This document shows, one piece after another, positions 34,330-42,519 of a stretch of DNA of 64,000 nucleotides. The DNA is from Natrinema sp. DC36 (lineage in GTDB: Archaea; Halobacteriota; Halobacteria; Halobacteriales; Natrialbaceae), in the NCBI RefSeq assembly GCF_020405225.1, contig NZ_CP084473.1, positions 62,001 through 126,000 on the forward strand. The letters are read 5' to 3'. The position numbers and the translations under genes are program-made. Every line of letters begins with the position of its first letter. Position 1 is the first letter of the stretch. Below the pieces are notes generated by a model. The model was not told where the DNA came from and searched no databases. It worked only from the letters and a program-made list of their open reading frames with translations.

Positions 34330-34594
34330 ATGATGGCAACAATAGGAGTAGAGACGGAAGACAAATCGGAGAAGATTATAAGATCGGTGACCGGGTCCAG
34401 CTTGTTCTTGACAAAGAACTAAGTCCAGACAACTAGTAGCACGGCAAGAAGGTCATCTCACCGGTATAGAATTCGATGACGTCGGCTCGGTAACTGGAAA
34501 TCCTAAAGACAACTTTGTGTACAAGATTGAACTGGATGGCGGAGAGTCACCGGACCTCCATCTTAGAAGGTGCGATCTCAAAAAGCCGGAGTAG
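34330..34594 (+). pseudogene. small beta-barrel (KOW-like) protein, decayed
   Basis: Across three frames the text DYKIGDRVQLVLDKELSPDN (then two stops) and EGHLTGIEFDDVGSVTGNPK then DNFVYKIELDGGESPDLHLR and RCDLKKPE-stop makes one small SH3/KOW-like barrel protein of about 80 residues. At least two indels or stops are present. It lies directly before the QueC-like operon and may once have been part of it. Confidence 0.55.
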
Positions 34595-34688
34595 TTACCG
34601 AATCTTTAGTACTAACACGAAGAACCCAAGGCGCTGGTGTCACTGGCCAATAACTATTTATGGTTAGTGTTTCAAACTTTCTATATAA

Positions 34689-35168
34689 ATGGGAAGTGCA
34701 TCTGCTAGTTCCTCAGCTGCATCTAATATAGGATATGAGGATGCGAAAAAGGGGATGAACAAAGCCTTAGAATCAGACAGAACTCAGATCGCAGTTGATA
34801 TCGCTGTGACAGGAGCTTTAGCAGTACAGCCCAACGGTCCGGCAAAAGTCACGACCTACTCCTACCTCAAACACACAAACACCTTTATCCAGACAACGAA
34901 CCAGGACGGTATCCAAGCAGGTATCGAGGCCACCGGAAAAAGCGCTATCCAAGGAGAGATCGTAAACCAGATCTCTGGAGGAGTAGTTCACAGCTCACAG
35001 CAAGCGGTTTCAGCGGCTTCTGAAAACGAGACAGTAGGAAGAGGGGTTGATGAAGTAAACAACAACTTTGGCACGCCTTCAGAGGAAGCCGCGAAAGCTA
35101 CTCTTGGAAGCGTTATCTCAAACGGTGCTGATGCGATGAAGACAAAAGGTTCGAACGACGATGAGTGA
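34689..35168 (+). CDS. MGS-starting small protein, QatB-like candidate
   Basis: 159 residues: MGSASASSSAASNIGYEDAK then KGMNKALESDRTQIAVDIAV and TGALAVQPNGPAKVTTYSYL. The C-terminal half is Gly/Ala/Ser-rich helical (EIVNQISGGVVHSSQQAVSA). A mature N-terminal Gly followed by a Ser/Ala-rich flexible tail recalls QatB, which I remember as starting MGTS. In QueC-bearing defence operons the N-terminal Gly has been reported as the site of deazaguanine attachment. Nothing else in it is recognisable. Overlaps the next gene by 8 bases. The QatB link rests on context plus N-terminus only. Confidence 0.55.
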   Translation: MGSASASSSAASNIGYEDAKKGMNKALESDRTQIAVDIAVTGALAVQPNGPAKVTTYSYLKHTNTFIQTTNQDGIQAGIEATGKSAIQGEIVNQISGGVVHSSQQAVSAASENETVGRGVDEVNNNFGTPSEEAAKATLGSVISNGADAMKTKGSNDDE

Positions 35169-35586
35169 AGATCCGTTCGTAGACGATGAGGAGGCGGAAC
35201 AGAACATCCAGGAGTTCATCGAAGAACATGGGAACGAAGGCCTGTTTGTGGTCTACTTCCGCCAGTTCATCTTTAGCTTCATAATACAGGAACTGAAGTC
35301 TAGCGACGACGAAATCAACGATATTGGAACACAGCTTCATCTCAGTGCGGACGGCGATCAGCTTCTCAAAGATCAACGCGAACAGATGTTGGAACGGTGT
35401 GAGCACTGGGCTCAAGACCTCGTCGACCATCTGAAAGAAGATGACGTCGTATCCGAGGTCATTGAATCCGGAGACATCTCTCGGCTTGAAGACGACGACA
35501 TTGAAGAGCGCGTTCATCAAGCGATACACGAGAAGTTCGGCGAATGGGAAACCCTTCTCGAAACATTTCTGGAGGACCTGGAATGA
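35161..35586 (+). CDS. unknown acidic helical protein in the QueC-like operon
   Basis: 141 residues: MSEDPFVDDEEAEQNIQEFI then GLFVVYFRQFIFSFIIQELK and acidic helices to the end (FGEWETLLETFLEDLE). It has one hydrophobic aromatic helix near residues 28-44. Overlaps its upstream neighbour by 8 bases and the QueC-like gene by 4 (ATGA), so all three are translated as a unit. Family not recognised. Confidence 0.6.
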   Translation: MSEDPFVDDEEAEQNIQEFIEEHGNEGLFVVYFRQFIFSFIIQELKSSDDEINDIGTQLHLSADGDQLLKDQREQMLERCEHWAQDLVDHLKEDDVVSEVIESGDISRLEDDDIEERVHQAIHEKFGEWETLLETFLEDLE

Positions 35587-37022
35587 CGACGGAGAAATAC
35601 TTCGCTCTGCGGCATCCTGAGTTTCGGAAACGGGCTGACTCGAAGATCCGGGAAAAGGATGAGACGGACTACGAAGAGGTTATAGCGGTTGTTCCGTACA
35701 AGGAGGACAAGTTTCCTCATGAGGAGGATTATAACAGAAGGGTACCTGCGGAGGCAGATGAGTCTATCAAATACGATCACTCTATCACACATCACCTATT
35801 CGGAGAACGGGTACCAGATATTGTTTTAGATATTGTTGAGATCTCGGTGATCACGTTTGCTGCTGATAAGGCGGCAGACCGCGGAATCCAGATTGACAAC
35901 GAGGATCTTGATGAGAGCCGGCTTAACACCCGGAACATCAAACTACAGATCCCGGTCCTCTCACCAAAGATGGCGACCGAAGAGATGGAACAGCTCTACT
36001 CGGAGATGGTGTCTCATATGACTCGAGATATCATCGAGTACGACTTCCAGCTCGTCGATAAGCAAGAATCCGTAGAGGTATCTACTAATCAGAGTGAGTT
36101 TGATGCGGTTTGTCTTCTTTCAGACGGATTGGACAGCACAGCCGGGATCTACCATAATCTGAGGCGAGAAACAGACTCGGAGCACGTTACAGTCAACTAT
36201 GGAAGCGGAGCCGGATCGAAGGCCAAAGAGATAGCGGACCAAGCAGATGTTAGTTCACGGATCTTCAGAACACAGTACAACGACAAGGGTGAATCGACAC
36301 AGTTCTCTCGAGGACTGCTTCATCTTAGCTTTGCAGCTGTAGCGGCGTCAGCCCATGGAACCGAAGAAATACGGTGTTTCGAAAACGGGATTATGGCCCA
36401 GTTCCTCATACTATCAGAGGGCTGGATGACCACTAGAACAGTTTCACCGCTGTTCTTGACCTACTTCAACAAGATACTGGACAACGCTCTTCCACAACCC
36501 ATCGAAGTCAAGAACCCGTTCGTCAACCTCACCAAAACAGAAATCATAAACAAAATTCCCAGCACAGAGTTAGTCCAGAAAACCCTTTCCTGTCCTCACA
36601 AATCCTGGTTCGGACATAACAACTGCGGGCTTTGTATGCCCTGCCTCATACGGAATATCGGTATCATCAGAAGCGACCATGAAATCCCATTAGAAGTTCT
36701 ATCCAGATACGATCCACTGCTTTCAGCGGACTTCGAATACCAATCCTTCGAGGTAGATGGCAACGAAAATCTGAACAATTCTGCAAACACTCCAAGTATA
36801 TTCTTCAAAGGAATAACGGAGATCGCATACTTCTGTCGCCGTATCTTAGAGGATGACCCTCGCGATCTCGCAACTGAGCATCCGGAGCTATTGAACAAGC
36901 CGATATACGAACAACACCGTCAATTCGCTGAAAACTTCACAGAAGCTTTAGAACTAATTTCCGAGCAGAACTCTACCATCCAGACCCTACTAACCGGTCA
37001 ACAGCACAAACTACCCCAGTAG
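35583..37022 (+). CDS. QueC-like PP-loop ATPase (QatC-like)
   Basis: 479 residues from ATG 35583, set by the ATGA overlap. About 175 N-terminal residues with no recognised fold precede a PP-loop domain: FDAVCLLSDGLDSTAGIYHN (SxGxDS), then VTVNYGSGAGSKAKEIADQA. The QueC-type zinc site reads LSCPHKSWFGHNNCGLCMPC (C-x10-C-x2-C-x2-C). QueC makes preQ0 (7-cyano-7-deazaguanine); long QueC homologs in Qat and type IV CBASS operons instead serve immunity. The N-terminal extension and operon context favour the defence subclass. A housekeeping QueC is about 220-230 residues, so this is not the tRNA-modification enzyme. Confidence 0.8.
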   Translation: MTTEKYFALRHPEFRKRADSKIREKDETDYEEVIAVVPYKEDKFPHEEDYNRRVPAEADESIKYDHSITHHLFGERVPDIVLDIVEISVITFAADKAADRGIQIDNEDLDESRLNTRNIKLQIPVLSPKMATEEMEQLYSEMVSHMTRDIIEYDFQLVDKQESVEVSTNQSEFDAVCLLSDGLDSTAGIYHNLRRETDSEHVTVNYGSGAGSKAKEIADQADVSSRIFRTQYNDKGESTQFSRGLLHLSFAAVAASAHGTEEIRCFENGIMAQFLILSEGWMTTRTVSPLFLTYFNKILDNALPQPIEVKNPFVNLTKTEIINKIPSTELVQKTLSCPHKSWFGHNNCGLCMPCLIRNIGIIRSDHEIPLEVLSRYDPLLSADFEYQSFEVDGNENLNNSANTPSIFFKGITEIAYFCRRILEDDPRDLATEHPELLNKPIYEQHRQFAENFTEALELISEQNSTIQTLLTGQQHKLPQ

Positions 37023-37033
37023 CCCTGTAGGAT

Positions 37034-37441
37034 CTATCGATTTTCACGGATCTGTTCCTGCAAATCTCTAAACGACTGTTGGAGCCGAGCCATCTGCGTT
37101 TCAAGCTCAAGGACACGGTCAACTAACTCCTCGTACTCCATCTCCTGATATTTCTCCGTTTTTCGATCGCTGTCTCGGAATACTAGCTCTGCATCTTCAG
37201 TGAGGTTTACCCTTTTCGGTGCTTTGAAGACCCGTTTCTGACGGTCGACAACTCGCTCAGTGTAACCTTCCGGTTTGTGGATAGTGATCAGTCCGAGATT
37301 CTTGAGCTTTGTGAAACAGTAGTTGACCTCGTGGTTCTCCAACGTGGTTTCGGAAGTGATCTTCTGGACATCATCATAGCCTTCCCGAATCTTCTTGAGG
37401 ACCGCTAAATCCTTCTCTCGGAGCGGGTATTCGTCACTCAT
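37034..37441 (-). CDS. winged-helix protein with C-terminal coiled coil
   Basis: 135 residues from ATG 37441: YPLREKDLAVLKKIREGYDD then VQKITSETTLENHEVNYCFT and KLKNLGLITIHKPEGYTERV, a winged helix. A heptad-like tail follows (YEELVDRVLELETQMARLQQ, SFRDLQEQIRENR). Convergent with the QueC-like operon (11 bp gap). Probably its regulator or an unrelated plasmid regulator. Confidence 0.65.
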   Translation of the reverse strand: MSDEYPLREKDLAVLKKIREGYDDVQKITSETTLENHEVNYCFTKLKNLGLITIHKPEGYTERVVDRQKRVFKAPKRVNLTEDAELVFRDSDRKTEKYQEMEYEELVDRVLELETQMARLQQSFRDLQEQIRENR

Positions 37442-37527
37442 AGGGCCCTTCGTTACGTTGTTGAGGGCTACAACGCCGTAATTCAATCACGCCAAATCCC
37501 TCAGTAGGTGCGCCAGTCCTGCACAGA

Positions 37528-37557
37528 GTCTTTCGTCCCCTCAATGGGTGAGGGGCT
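37528..37557 (+). promoter_or_regulatory. leader element 7, upstream of TFB copy 1
   Basis: GTCTTTCGTCCCCTCAATGG then GTGAGGGGCT; about 64 bp before ATG 37594. Confidence 0.5.
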
Positions 37558-37593
37558 CGCCGTACTGGCGGGTTCCCGAATACGGTGAGAACG

Positions 37594-38267
37594 ATGGCAA
37601 CCAGAGACATCTACGAGACTGGCTTCGACGAAGACATCCGTACGGAGTCGAGTACGAACCAATGTCCCGAGTGCAACGGGCAGATCACGACGAACGCTGT
37701 CGAAACAGTCTGCGAGGACTGTGGCCTGGTCATCGACGAACAACGCATCGATCACGGGCTGGAGTGGCGGGCATACGACGAGAAGTGTGAGCGAATGGGC
37801 GCCCCGCTAACTGCTGCTCGCCACGATCGGGGCTTGTCGACGGAAATCGGTCATGGCACCGACGGCAAGCGAAACGAAGTCTCCGGGGAGAAGCGATGGC
37901 GGCTCGCTCGGATGCGACGTGAGTAGACCCGTGGACATTAGCGACCGAAAGCGGAACGGAATCTCGCACACGGTTTGGGCGAGGTTCGCCGGCTGGCGAG
38001 TGCCCTCGAGCTCTACGACTCGGGGCGCGATCAGGCGTGTCAGCTCTTCCGAAGTGCCCAGAACGAGGATCTGCTTCGTGGCAGATCCATCGAGGCCATC
38101 GCTGCGGCCAGCGTGTACGGGGCCTGCCGGTGTAACGACCTCTCACGGTTGGTGGACGACGTCAGCGAGATGGCCCGCATCGCGGAGTCACGAGTCACGA
38201 ACGCGTACAAAACGCTGAACGAAGAGCTGAGGCTCCCTGCCGAGCCCGTCTCCCCCATATGTTCGTA
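37594..38267 (+). pseudogene. TFB (TFIIB-like) copy 1, decayed
   Basis: Starts MATRDIYETGFDEDIRTESS with zinc ribbon CPECNGQITTNAVETVCEDC, then GAPLTAARHDRGLSTEIGHG and a TAG at 37924. One frame over it continues as KAERNLAHGLGEVRRLASAL, GRSIEAIAAASVYGACRCND and RVTNAYKTLNEELRLPAEPV, then departs from TFB text at about 38250 (SPICS-stop). One nonsense, one frameshift and loss of the second cyclin fold: non-functional. Confidence 0.8.
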
Positions 38268-38320
38268 AAGCCGCCAGTACGGACGACACGGCGGACGCGA
38301 CGCTCCTCGGGATCGTCCAC

Positions 38321-38908
38321 ATGGTCGTCGAGTCTACCACGTTCTACGGGGCCGTCGCGAAGGGCGGGGCCGCTGCGAATCTCCTCACCACCAACGAGGC
38401 GGAGCCGGCCGTCGACGACTACACGCTCATCTACGACCTTGACGAGACGCCTGCGCCTCAGCTGGCCGACCGATGGTCTCCGGTCCCCGCCGCGGTACAA
38501 ACTGCCTCAGCAGCGGGTGGGCAGCTTCTCGCAGCCGCCCGCGACCGAACAGGGTGGAGTGGGTACGGACCGTCGGAGCGCGACCAACAGGCCCCGACGC
38601 GGCTCTACGACCAGTGTGGAAACGGTATCCGCGACGAGTCACGCCTCAGTGAGGTCCTCAACGACGCCGACGACCAGGCGTGGTTGGTTCCAGCAATTGC
38701 GCTGACCGAGACTGCTGGTGAGGACGAGTCTGATAGCCAGCGTCCATCGGGACCGACGACGGAGCACCTCGACTGTCAGAACTGCGGGAAGGCGACCGAC
38801 CATCAGTTCGAGACCCACGAATCGATCCCTGATGAGACGTGGATGGGACAACCAATCTGGGAGTGCCAGGTGTGTGGGACAGCTCGCTACGGGCCCGCTC
38901 TCGAGTAG
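38321..38908 (+). CDS. hypothetical protein with C-terminal zinc ribbon
   Basis: 195 residues as drawn (ATG 38321), but the frame is open back to about 38262 (RKAASTDDTADATLLGIVHM), where the TFB text ends, so the start is uncertain and the gene may be 5'-truncated. The C-terminus carries LDCQNCGKATDHQFETHESI and WECQVCGTARYGPALE: two CxxC knuckles forming a ribbon. The middle is acidic and featureless. Family not recognised. Confidence 0.5.
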   Translation: MVVESTTFYGAVAKGGAAANLLTTNEAEPAVDDYTLIYDLDETPAPQLADRWSPVPAAVQTASAAGGQLLAAARDRTGWSGYGPSERDQQAPTRLYDQCGNGIRDESRLSEVLNDADDQAWLVPAIALTETAGEDESDSQRPSGPTTEHLDCQNCGKATDHQFETHESIPDETWMGQPIWECQVCGTARYGPALE

Positions 38909-38928
38909 CGCAGAGATTAGCTCACTGA

Positions 38929-38969
38929 TTAACCAACACAGACGAATGAGGTCGAGCTTCGTTGGTTAA
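38929..38969. promoter_or_regulatory. inverted repeat IR-2
   Basis: TTAACCAACAC - 19 bp - TCGTTGGTTAA, 20 bp after the stop of the zinc-ribbon gene and 83 bp before leader element 8. Confidence 0.65.
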
Positions 38970-39051
38970 CGAGGTGGTCACCCCGTATCGCTCCTCGAAC
39001 TCTCAGTGCTGACGTGTCTCACTTGGCGTAAGGAGAGATATTCGTTGGCCA

Positions 39052-39083
39052 GTTTTTCACCCCCTGATGGGTGCCGGGGATTG
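39052..39083 (+). promoter_or_regulatory. leader element 8
   Basis: GTTTTTCACCCCCTGATGGG then TGCCGGGGATTG, 56 bp before an ATG at 39108 that is in frame with the AbiEi-like gene. Confidence 0.5.
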
Positions 39084-39219
39084 AACGAGCACCCTGCGAA
39101 TAGAACGATGAGCTGGATAAGTGATCCACAGTCATCTGGAGAGTCACACAATTCCTCGCTAAAGATGCTCGCCAGATCCAGCCAGCAGATCTACACGAAG
39201 AGTAATTCTTTTGTCTGCT

Positions 39220-39232
39220 GCACAAAATTGTG
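39220..39232. promoter_or_regulatory. possible operator just before abiEi-like gene
   Basis: GCACAAAATTGTG contains CACAA-AA-TTGTG, a 5-bp inverted repeat 11 bp before the ATG, a natural site for autoregulation. Confidence 0.35.
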
Positions 39233-39242
39233 TAACCATAGG

Positions 39243-39908
39243 ATGTACGAAGTGTGTGGTGAGAAGGAACTCAAGGTCATCCTCGCGCTCGATTCAGGAG
39301 ATTCCATCTCCGGCGTCGCACGGAAGATCGACGAGAACCGGGAGACGATTCGGCGCGTCGTGAACCGTATCGAAGAGGCGGGATACGTCGCGTACGATGA
39401 TGGCCTCCACCTCGTCGACCAGACAATCCGAGACGCCGGTCTCAAGTTTCTGATGTCGTCAGCAGACATCTCGCCACCGTCAATTTCAGAAGCGTATGTC
39501 CTCCCCCAGTTCGCGGGGATGGATTATGCATACACTGCCATCGATGCGGTCTACGTCTGGACCCGCGGTGGCTATCAGGTCGCTCGCGATCCAGAGGACT
39601 ATCCGCTATTCATCGCCGTCCGCGAGTCCGATCTTGACGCCTGGACGGCGTTCTTCGATCGGTTCGGAATCCCGACTGTGGAGGAACGCCAGCCCGCCGA
39701 CGACCTCGATGGCACCATCCAGGTCGTTCTGGAGCCACGGTCACCGATCGATGCCGAGATGGTCGACGGACGGCCCGTTATCCCGCTCCAGGAAACCGTG
39801 GCGTTCGCAAACGAGTACTACGCGACCTTCGAGTCCGCACTCGACATGCTCGGACGGATGTACGACGACGTCGACACTGACGCGAGCTACCGCATGGAGC
39901 CAGCCTAA
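39243..39908 (+). CDS. AbiEi-like winged-helix antitoxin/regulator
   Basis: 221 residues from ATG 39243 (MYEVCGEKELKVILALDSGD). N-terminal winged helix: ISGVARKIDENRETIRRVVN, RIEEAGYVAYDDGLHLVD. The C-terminal domain, about residues 80-221, reads YAYTAIDAVYVWTRGGYQVA, DLDAWTAFFDRFGIPTVEER and VIPLQETVAFANEYYATFES. Followed 2 bp later by a nucleotidyltransferase, the arrangement of type IV (AbiE-like) toxin-antitoxin systems. The in-frame ATG at 39108 would add 45 residues (MSWISDPQSSGESHNS) that look unlike the rest and may be a relic. Confidence 0.65.
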   Translation: MYEVCGEKELKVILALDSGDSISGVARKIDENRETIRRVVNRIEEAGYVAYDDGLHLVDQTIRDAGLKFLMSSADISPPSISEAYVLPQFAGMDYAYTAIDAVYVWTRGGYQVARDPEDYPLFIAVRESDLDAWTAFFDRFGIPTVEERQPADDLDGTIQVVLEPRSPIDAEMVDGRPVIPLQETVAFANEYYATFESALDMLGRMYDDVDTDASYRMEPA

Positions 39909-39910
39909 TT

Positions 39911-40606
39911 ATGAGCCAAGAAGACCGCAGTGTAGCACTCATCGAGGTCCTCGAAGAACTGGAGCAGTCCGATATCGGGTTCGTCCTCGTTGGTGGGTAT
40001 GCGATCAGTCAGTTCGAGACGCGATTCTCGACCGATCTCGACCTCGTCATCGCCCCGGACGACTACGACGAAGTCATTGCTTTCCTCGAAGCGCGCGGGT
40101 TCGAACGTCAGGCTGACCTCGAAGTCCCACCGGAAGAGACCATCTACAATCGTGAAATTGAACTCTTCGAGCGCGCCAAAGGGCTTCCTCACCCGGTCGG
40201 TGTGGACATCCTCGTGAACGGTCTCGGCTGCCGACAGACCGGTGCAGAGTGGTCATTTGACTATCTGCGCAAACACAGTTCCCCGACGACGATTTCAGGC
40301 GGAACTCGGTCGACGATCGCCCGAGCAGCTGATGGAGAAGTGCTCGTCGCAGCCAAGCTCCATAGTGGCCGGAAAACGGATCTCGCTGATGTCCTCGCTG
40401 CAATTCCGTCGATCGACCTCAACATGGTTGAGACGCATCTGCATCGTGGAGATACTGATGCCCTCCGGGAACAGCTCAGTGATGCACAAGCGTTCATCAA
40501 AGAGGGTGGACTCGATCACCGGTTCAAGAGCATGTTCGGCCAATCTTTGGCCTCGGCCGAGGATATCGATACGCTCCTCGAGTTCCTCAAGCGGCAACAG
40601 AAGTGA
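39911..40606 (+). CDS. AbiEii-like nucleotidyltransferase (toxin)
   Basis: 231 residues. Nucleotidyltransferase core: GFVLVGGYAISQFETRFSTD LDLVIA (GG...xDxDxx motif), VDILVNGL third Asp, and KLHSGRKTDLADVLAAIPSI (K...D motif of the MenA/AbiEii group). AbiEii toxins add nucleotides to tRNAs or other targets and are bacteriostatic; AbiEi neutralises and represses. Co-transcribed with the winged-helix gene. Confidence 0.8.
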   Translation: MSQEDRSVALIEVLEELEQSDIGFVLVGGYAISQFETRFSTDLDLVIAPDDYDEVIAFLEARGFERQADLEVPPEETIYNREIELFERAKGLPHPVGVDILVNGLGCRQTGAEWSFDYLRKHSSPTTISGGTRSTIARAADGEVLVAAKLHSGRKTDLADVLAAIPSIDLNMVETHLHRGDTDALREQLSDAQAFIKEGGLDHRFKSMFGQSLASAEDIDTLLEFLKRQQK

Positions 40607-40629
40607 AACAGTGTTCGCTGTGACAGCAG

Positions 40630-40660
40630 CAGCGACGGTGTCTGTGAGTAGCCGTCGCTG
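40630..40660. terminator. hairpin downstream of the AbiEii-like gene
   Basis: CAGCGACGG - 13 nt - CCGTCGCTG, 24 bp after the stop. No T-run follows, so a terminator role is only possible. Confidence 0.3.
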
Positions 40661-40748
40661 AAGTCGAGCCGGACAGGGAACGAACTGGCCGCTGTTTGTC
40701 GTCGCCTTGAGAAGGCTGAGGCGACAGAAGTGAGTGACTCTTCAGATT

Positions 40749-40951
40749 AATCTGTCGGATCAGATGGTCACACACCAGAACAGCGTCTTGAACCACCAAA
40801 CACCCGACTTATCAACGCTGGTATCGCGACAATTCACGACATGGAGACGCTGCGAGCCTATATCGCCTACGAGAACGCGAACCAGGGGCGTGTCCAGATT
40901 CTCCGTCGGCTCGAAAATCGGGCCAGCGAAATCCGCGCAAAGGATGGCTGA
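40749..40951 (+). pseudogene. hypothetical haloarchaeal protein fragment
   Basis: Reads EQRLEPPNTRLINAGIATIH then DMETLRAYIAYENANQGRVQ and ILRRLENRASEIRAKDG-stop. This helical text is characteristic of a small haloarchaeal protein, but an in-frame stop precedes it and no start codon is visible before an internal ATG at 40842. Treated as 5'-truncated. Confidence 0.45.
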
Positions 40952-41049
40952 ACCTGTGGTCTTGGGCTGTTTGTCGGCACCGTCATGGGTAGAGGCTCGA
41001 ATGGAATGAGCAACCGACCCGTGATCGAGACCCAGCAACAGACCGCGTT

Positions 41050-41253
41050 CGGAGATAAAGGCTAACTCGAAGTTATAGGACGAGCGTCGAAATCTCACTC
41101 GAAGGCTTCGTGCGAGCGGTGTCCACACTGCGTCCCGAGTACGAACGCGATCCGCTGCTAGGTATCGTTGGCCACCTTGAGCAACTGTTCTACTTCGTTC
41201 TGGCTGAACCAGACCTTCATATCGTCGCGGTTCCCGTGCTGTTGCAGATTCAT
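41050..41253 (-). pseudogene. tyrosine recombinase (XerC/phage-type) remnant
   Basis: Minus strand from 41253: MNLQQHGNRDDMKVWFSQNE then VEQLLKVANDT-stop (41158-41160), continuing in frame QRIAFVLGTQCGHRSHEAFE-stop. This is the start of the catalytic domain of haloarchaeal integrases, up to the region of the first Arg (normally G-x-R-x-x-E). Two stops; the rest of the domain is missing. Confidence 0.6.
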
Positions 41254-41341
41254 CCGTCCGGGTTACCTGCATTCCAGACAAAAATCACCAGCAATCTAGT
41301 TATTTCAGTGATCCTCGAGGGAGTGATTGGGGAGATTCTGT

Positions 41342-41397
41342 CCGACACTACCGTCGTTTTCAGACACAGCGCTCGCAGTAACTACAGATACAAACTA
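41342..41397. repeat. imperfect direct repeat, left copy (right copy 41881-41937)
   Basis: Shared core TTTTCAGACACAGCGCTCGC / ATTCTCAGACACAGTGCTTC followed by CAGTAACxACxGATACxAA in both; the pair brackets the membrane gene at 41437. Confidence 0.55.
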
Positions 41398-41436
41398 CAC
41401 ACATACAATACTAATCTGTATTTCTTCTCTTGGTGC

Positions 41437-41793
41437 CTAAGAAGAGATAGTAAGTAGAATTACAACCCCCACGGCGATTGAGGAGTACGTGTACCAGATA
41501 ATGTTGTAATATCCTTCTGGGAGTTTAGTCTCCGTCGCGTATGACAGAATTGCGATTCCGCTCACGACGATCCCGATGTCGGCGTATAAGAGCAACCATT
41601 CTGGCGGCATTAGAAACTCGTATACATAGACGTTCAACGCAATTCCGTTGGCAAACATTGCTGGCCGGCTAACGTAGTGCTTCTCGACGAGAAATCCTGT
41701 AATGATTAGACCGAATACCCCCAAATTCACGATGAAAAACTCAGGAAGCGACTCTACTAACATATCGTATATTACTGTAAAATACAACAACAT
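41437..41793 (-). CDS. four-span membrane protein (118 aa)
   Basis: ATG 41793 gives MLLYFTVIYDMLVESLPEFF then IVNLGVFGLIITGFLVEKHY; further helices at about 55-75, 78-95 and 98-118. A GTG ten codons upstream is an alternative. No functional motif. The bracketing direct repeat suggests it arrived as a unit. Confidence 0.5.
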   Translation of the reverse strand: MLLYFTVIYDMLVESLPEFFIVNLGVFGLIITGFLVEKHYVSRPAMFANGIALNVYVYEFLMPPEWLLLYADIGIVVSGIAILSYATETKLPEGYYNIIWYTYSSIAVGVVILLTISS

Positions 41794-41935
41794 GAGTATT
41801 TCGACGCGATGACCGCAACTCACTTAGTATACTGAGCGATGTATCCTTCACCTGCACTTATTATTGAGCCGAGTTTGGTCGTCCGACCCTGTTCGTATTC
41901 TCAGACACAGTGCTTCCAGTAACGACGGATACGAA

Positions 41936-42322
41936 TCAGTCAAGCCCAAGTCGCTGTTTGATCCAATGTTCCCACTCGAATTCCAGACTATAAATTTTGA
42001 GTAGCGAAAGGCGCTCCTCATACCCGTCAGATTGTCTGATTACTTTTGGACGCCCGGGCGGATTGGAGTCGAGAATATACTTCCCACCACGTTTTCCTTC
42101 GACCTTGATGTTCGGTGCGCCACCAGTACCAAATCCTATTTCAGTGATATAGTAAGCACTTTTGTGCTTCATGTGGTTCGAACCGGACCACTCAATAAGA
42201 TACTTTTCCGGCTTGTTCCGATCCAGTTTGTTGATAGCGGTAGATACCCCGTTGGAACTAGGTGAGGAGAGGCCGTAGAGTTCGAATTCATCGACTCCAT
42301 CAGGTTCGCTATTTGAACTCAT
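41936..42322 (-). CDS. hypothetical protein (128 aa)
   Basis: MSSNSEPDGVDEFELYGLSS then AINKLDRNKPEKYLIEWSGS and SAYYITEIGFGTGGAPNIKV, C-terminus LLKIYSLEFEWEHWIKQRLG. It mixes beta-rich and aromatic segments. No family recognised. It stands 197 bp after the GIY-YIG-like gene on the same strand, so the two could form a transcript. Confidence 0.5.
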   Translation of the reverse strand: MSSNSEPDGVDEFELYGLSSPSSNGVSTAINKLDRNKPEKYLIEWSGSNHMKHKSAYYITEIGFGTGGAPNIKVEGKRGGKYILDSNPPGRPKVIRQSDGYEERLSLLKIYSLEFEWEHWIKQRLGLD

Positions 42323-42519
42323 ACGGCCCGTGTTAGGACTGATGTGTGATAATTGTACTTGCTGTACTTAGCGGACCATGGTGTCCCCGATCTACGTATT
42401 ATCCCTGCAGAACGCGAAGAATCGCACTATCAGCACGAAAACCAGCCTGAATCTCGACTCAAATGACCACGAGGAGTGGGTTCGCGGACACGGTGTTTAC
42501 GGTAAAATGTAAATAGCAT

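Noticed and set aside
35583-37022. Housekeeping QueC for archaeosine synthesis
   Set aside because: Twice the usual length, overlapping unrelated small genes, no queD/queE neighbours.
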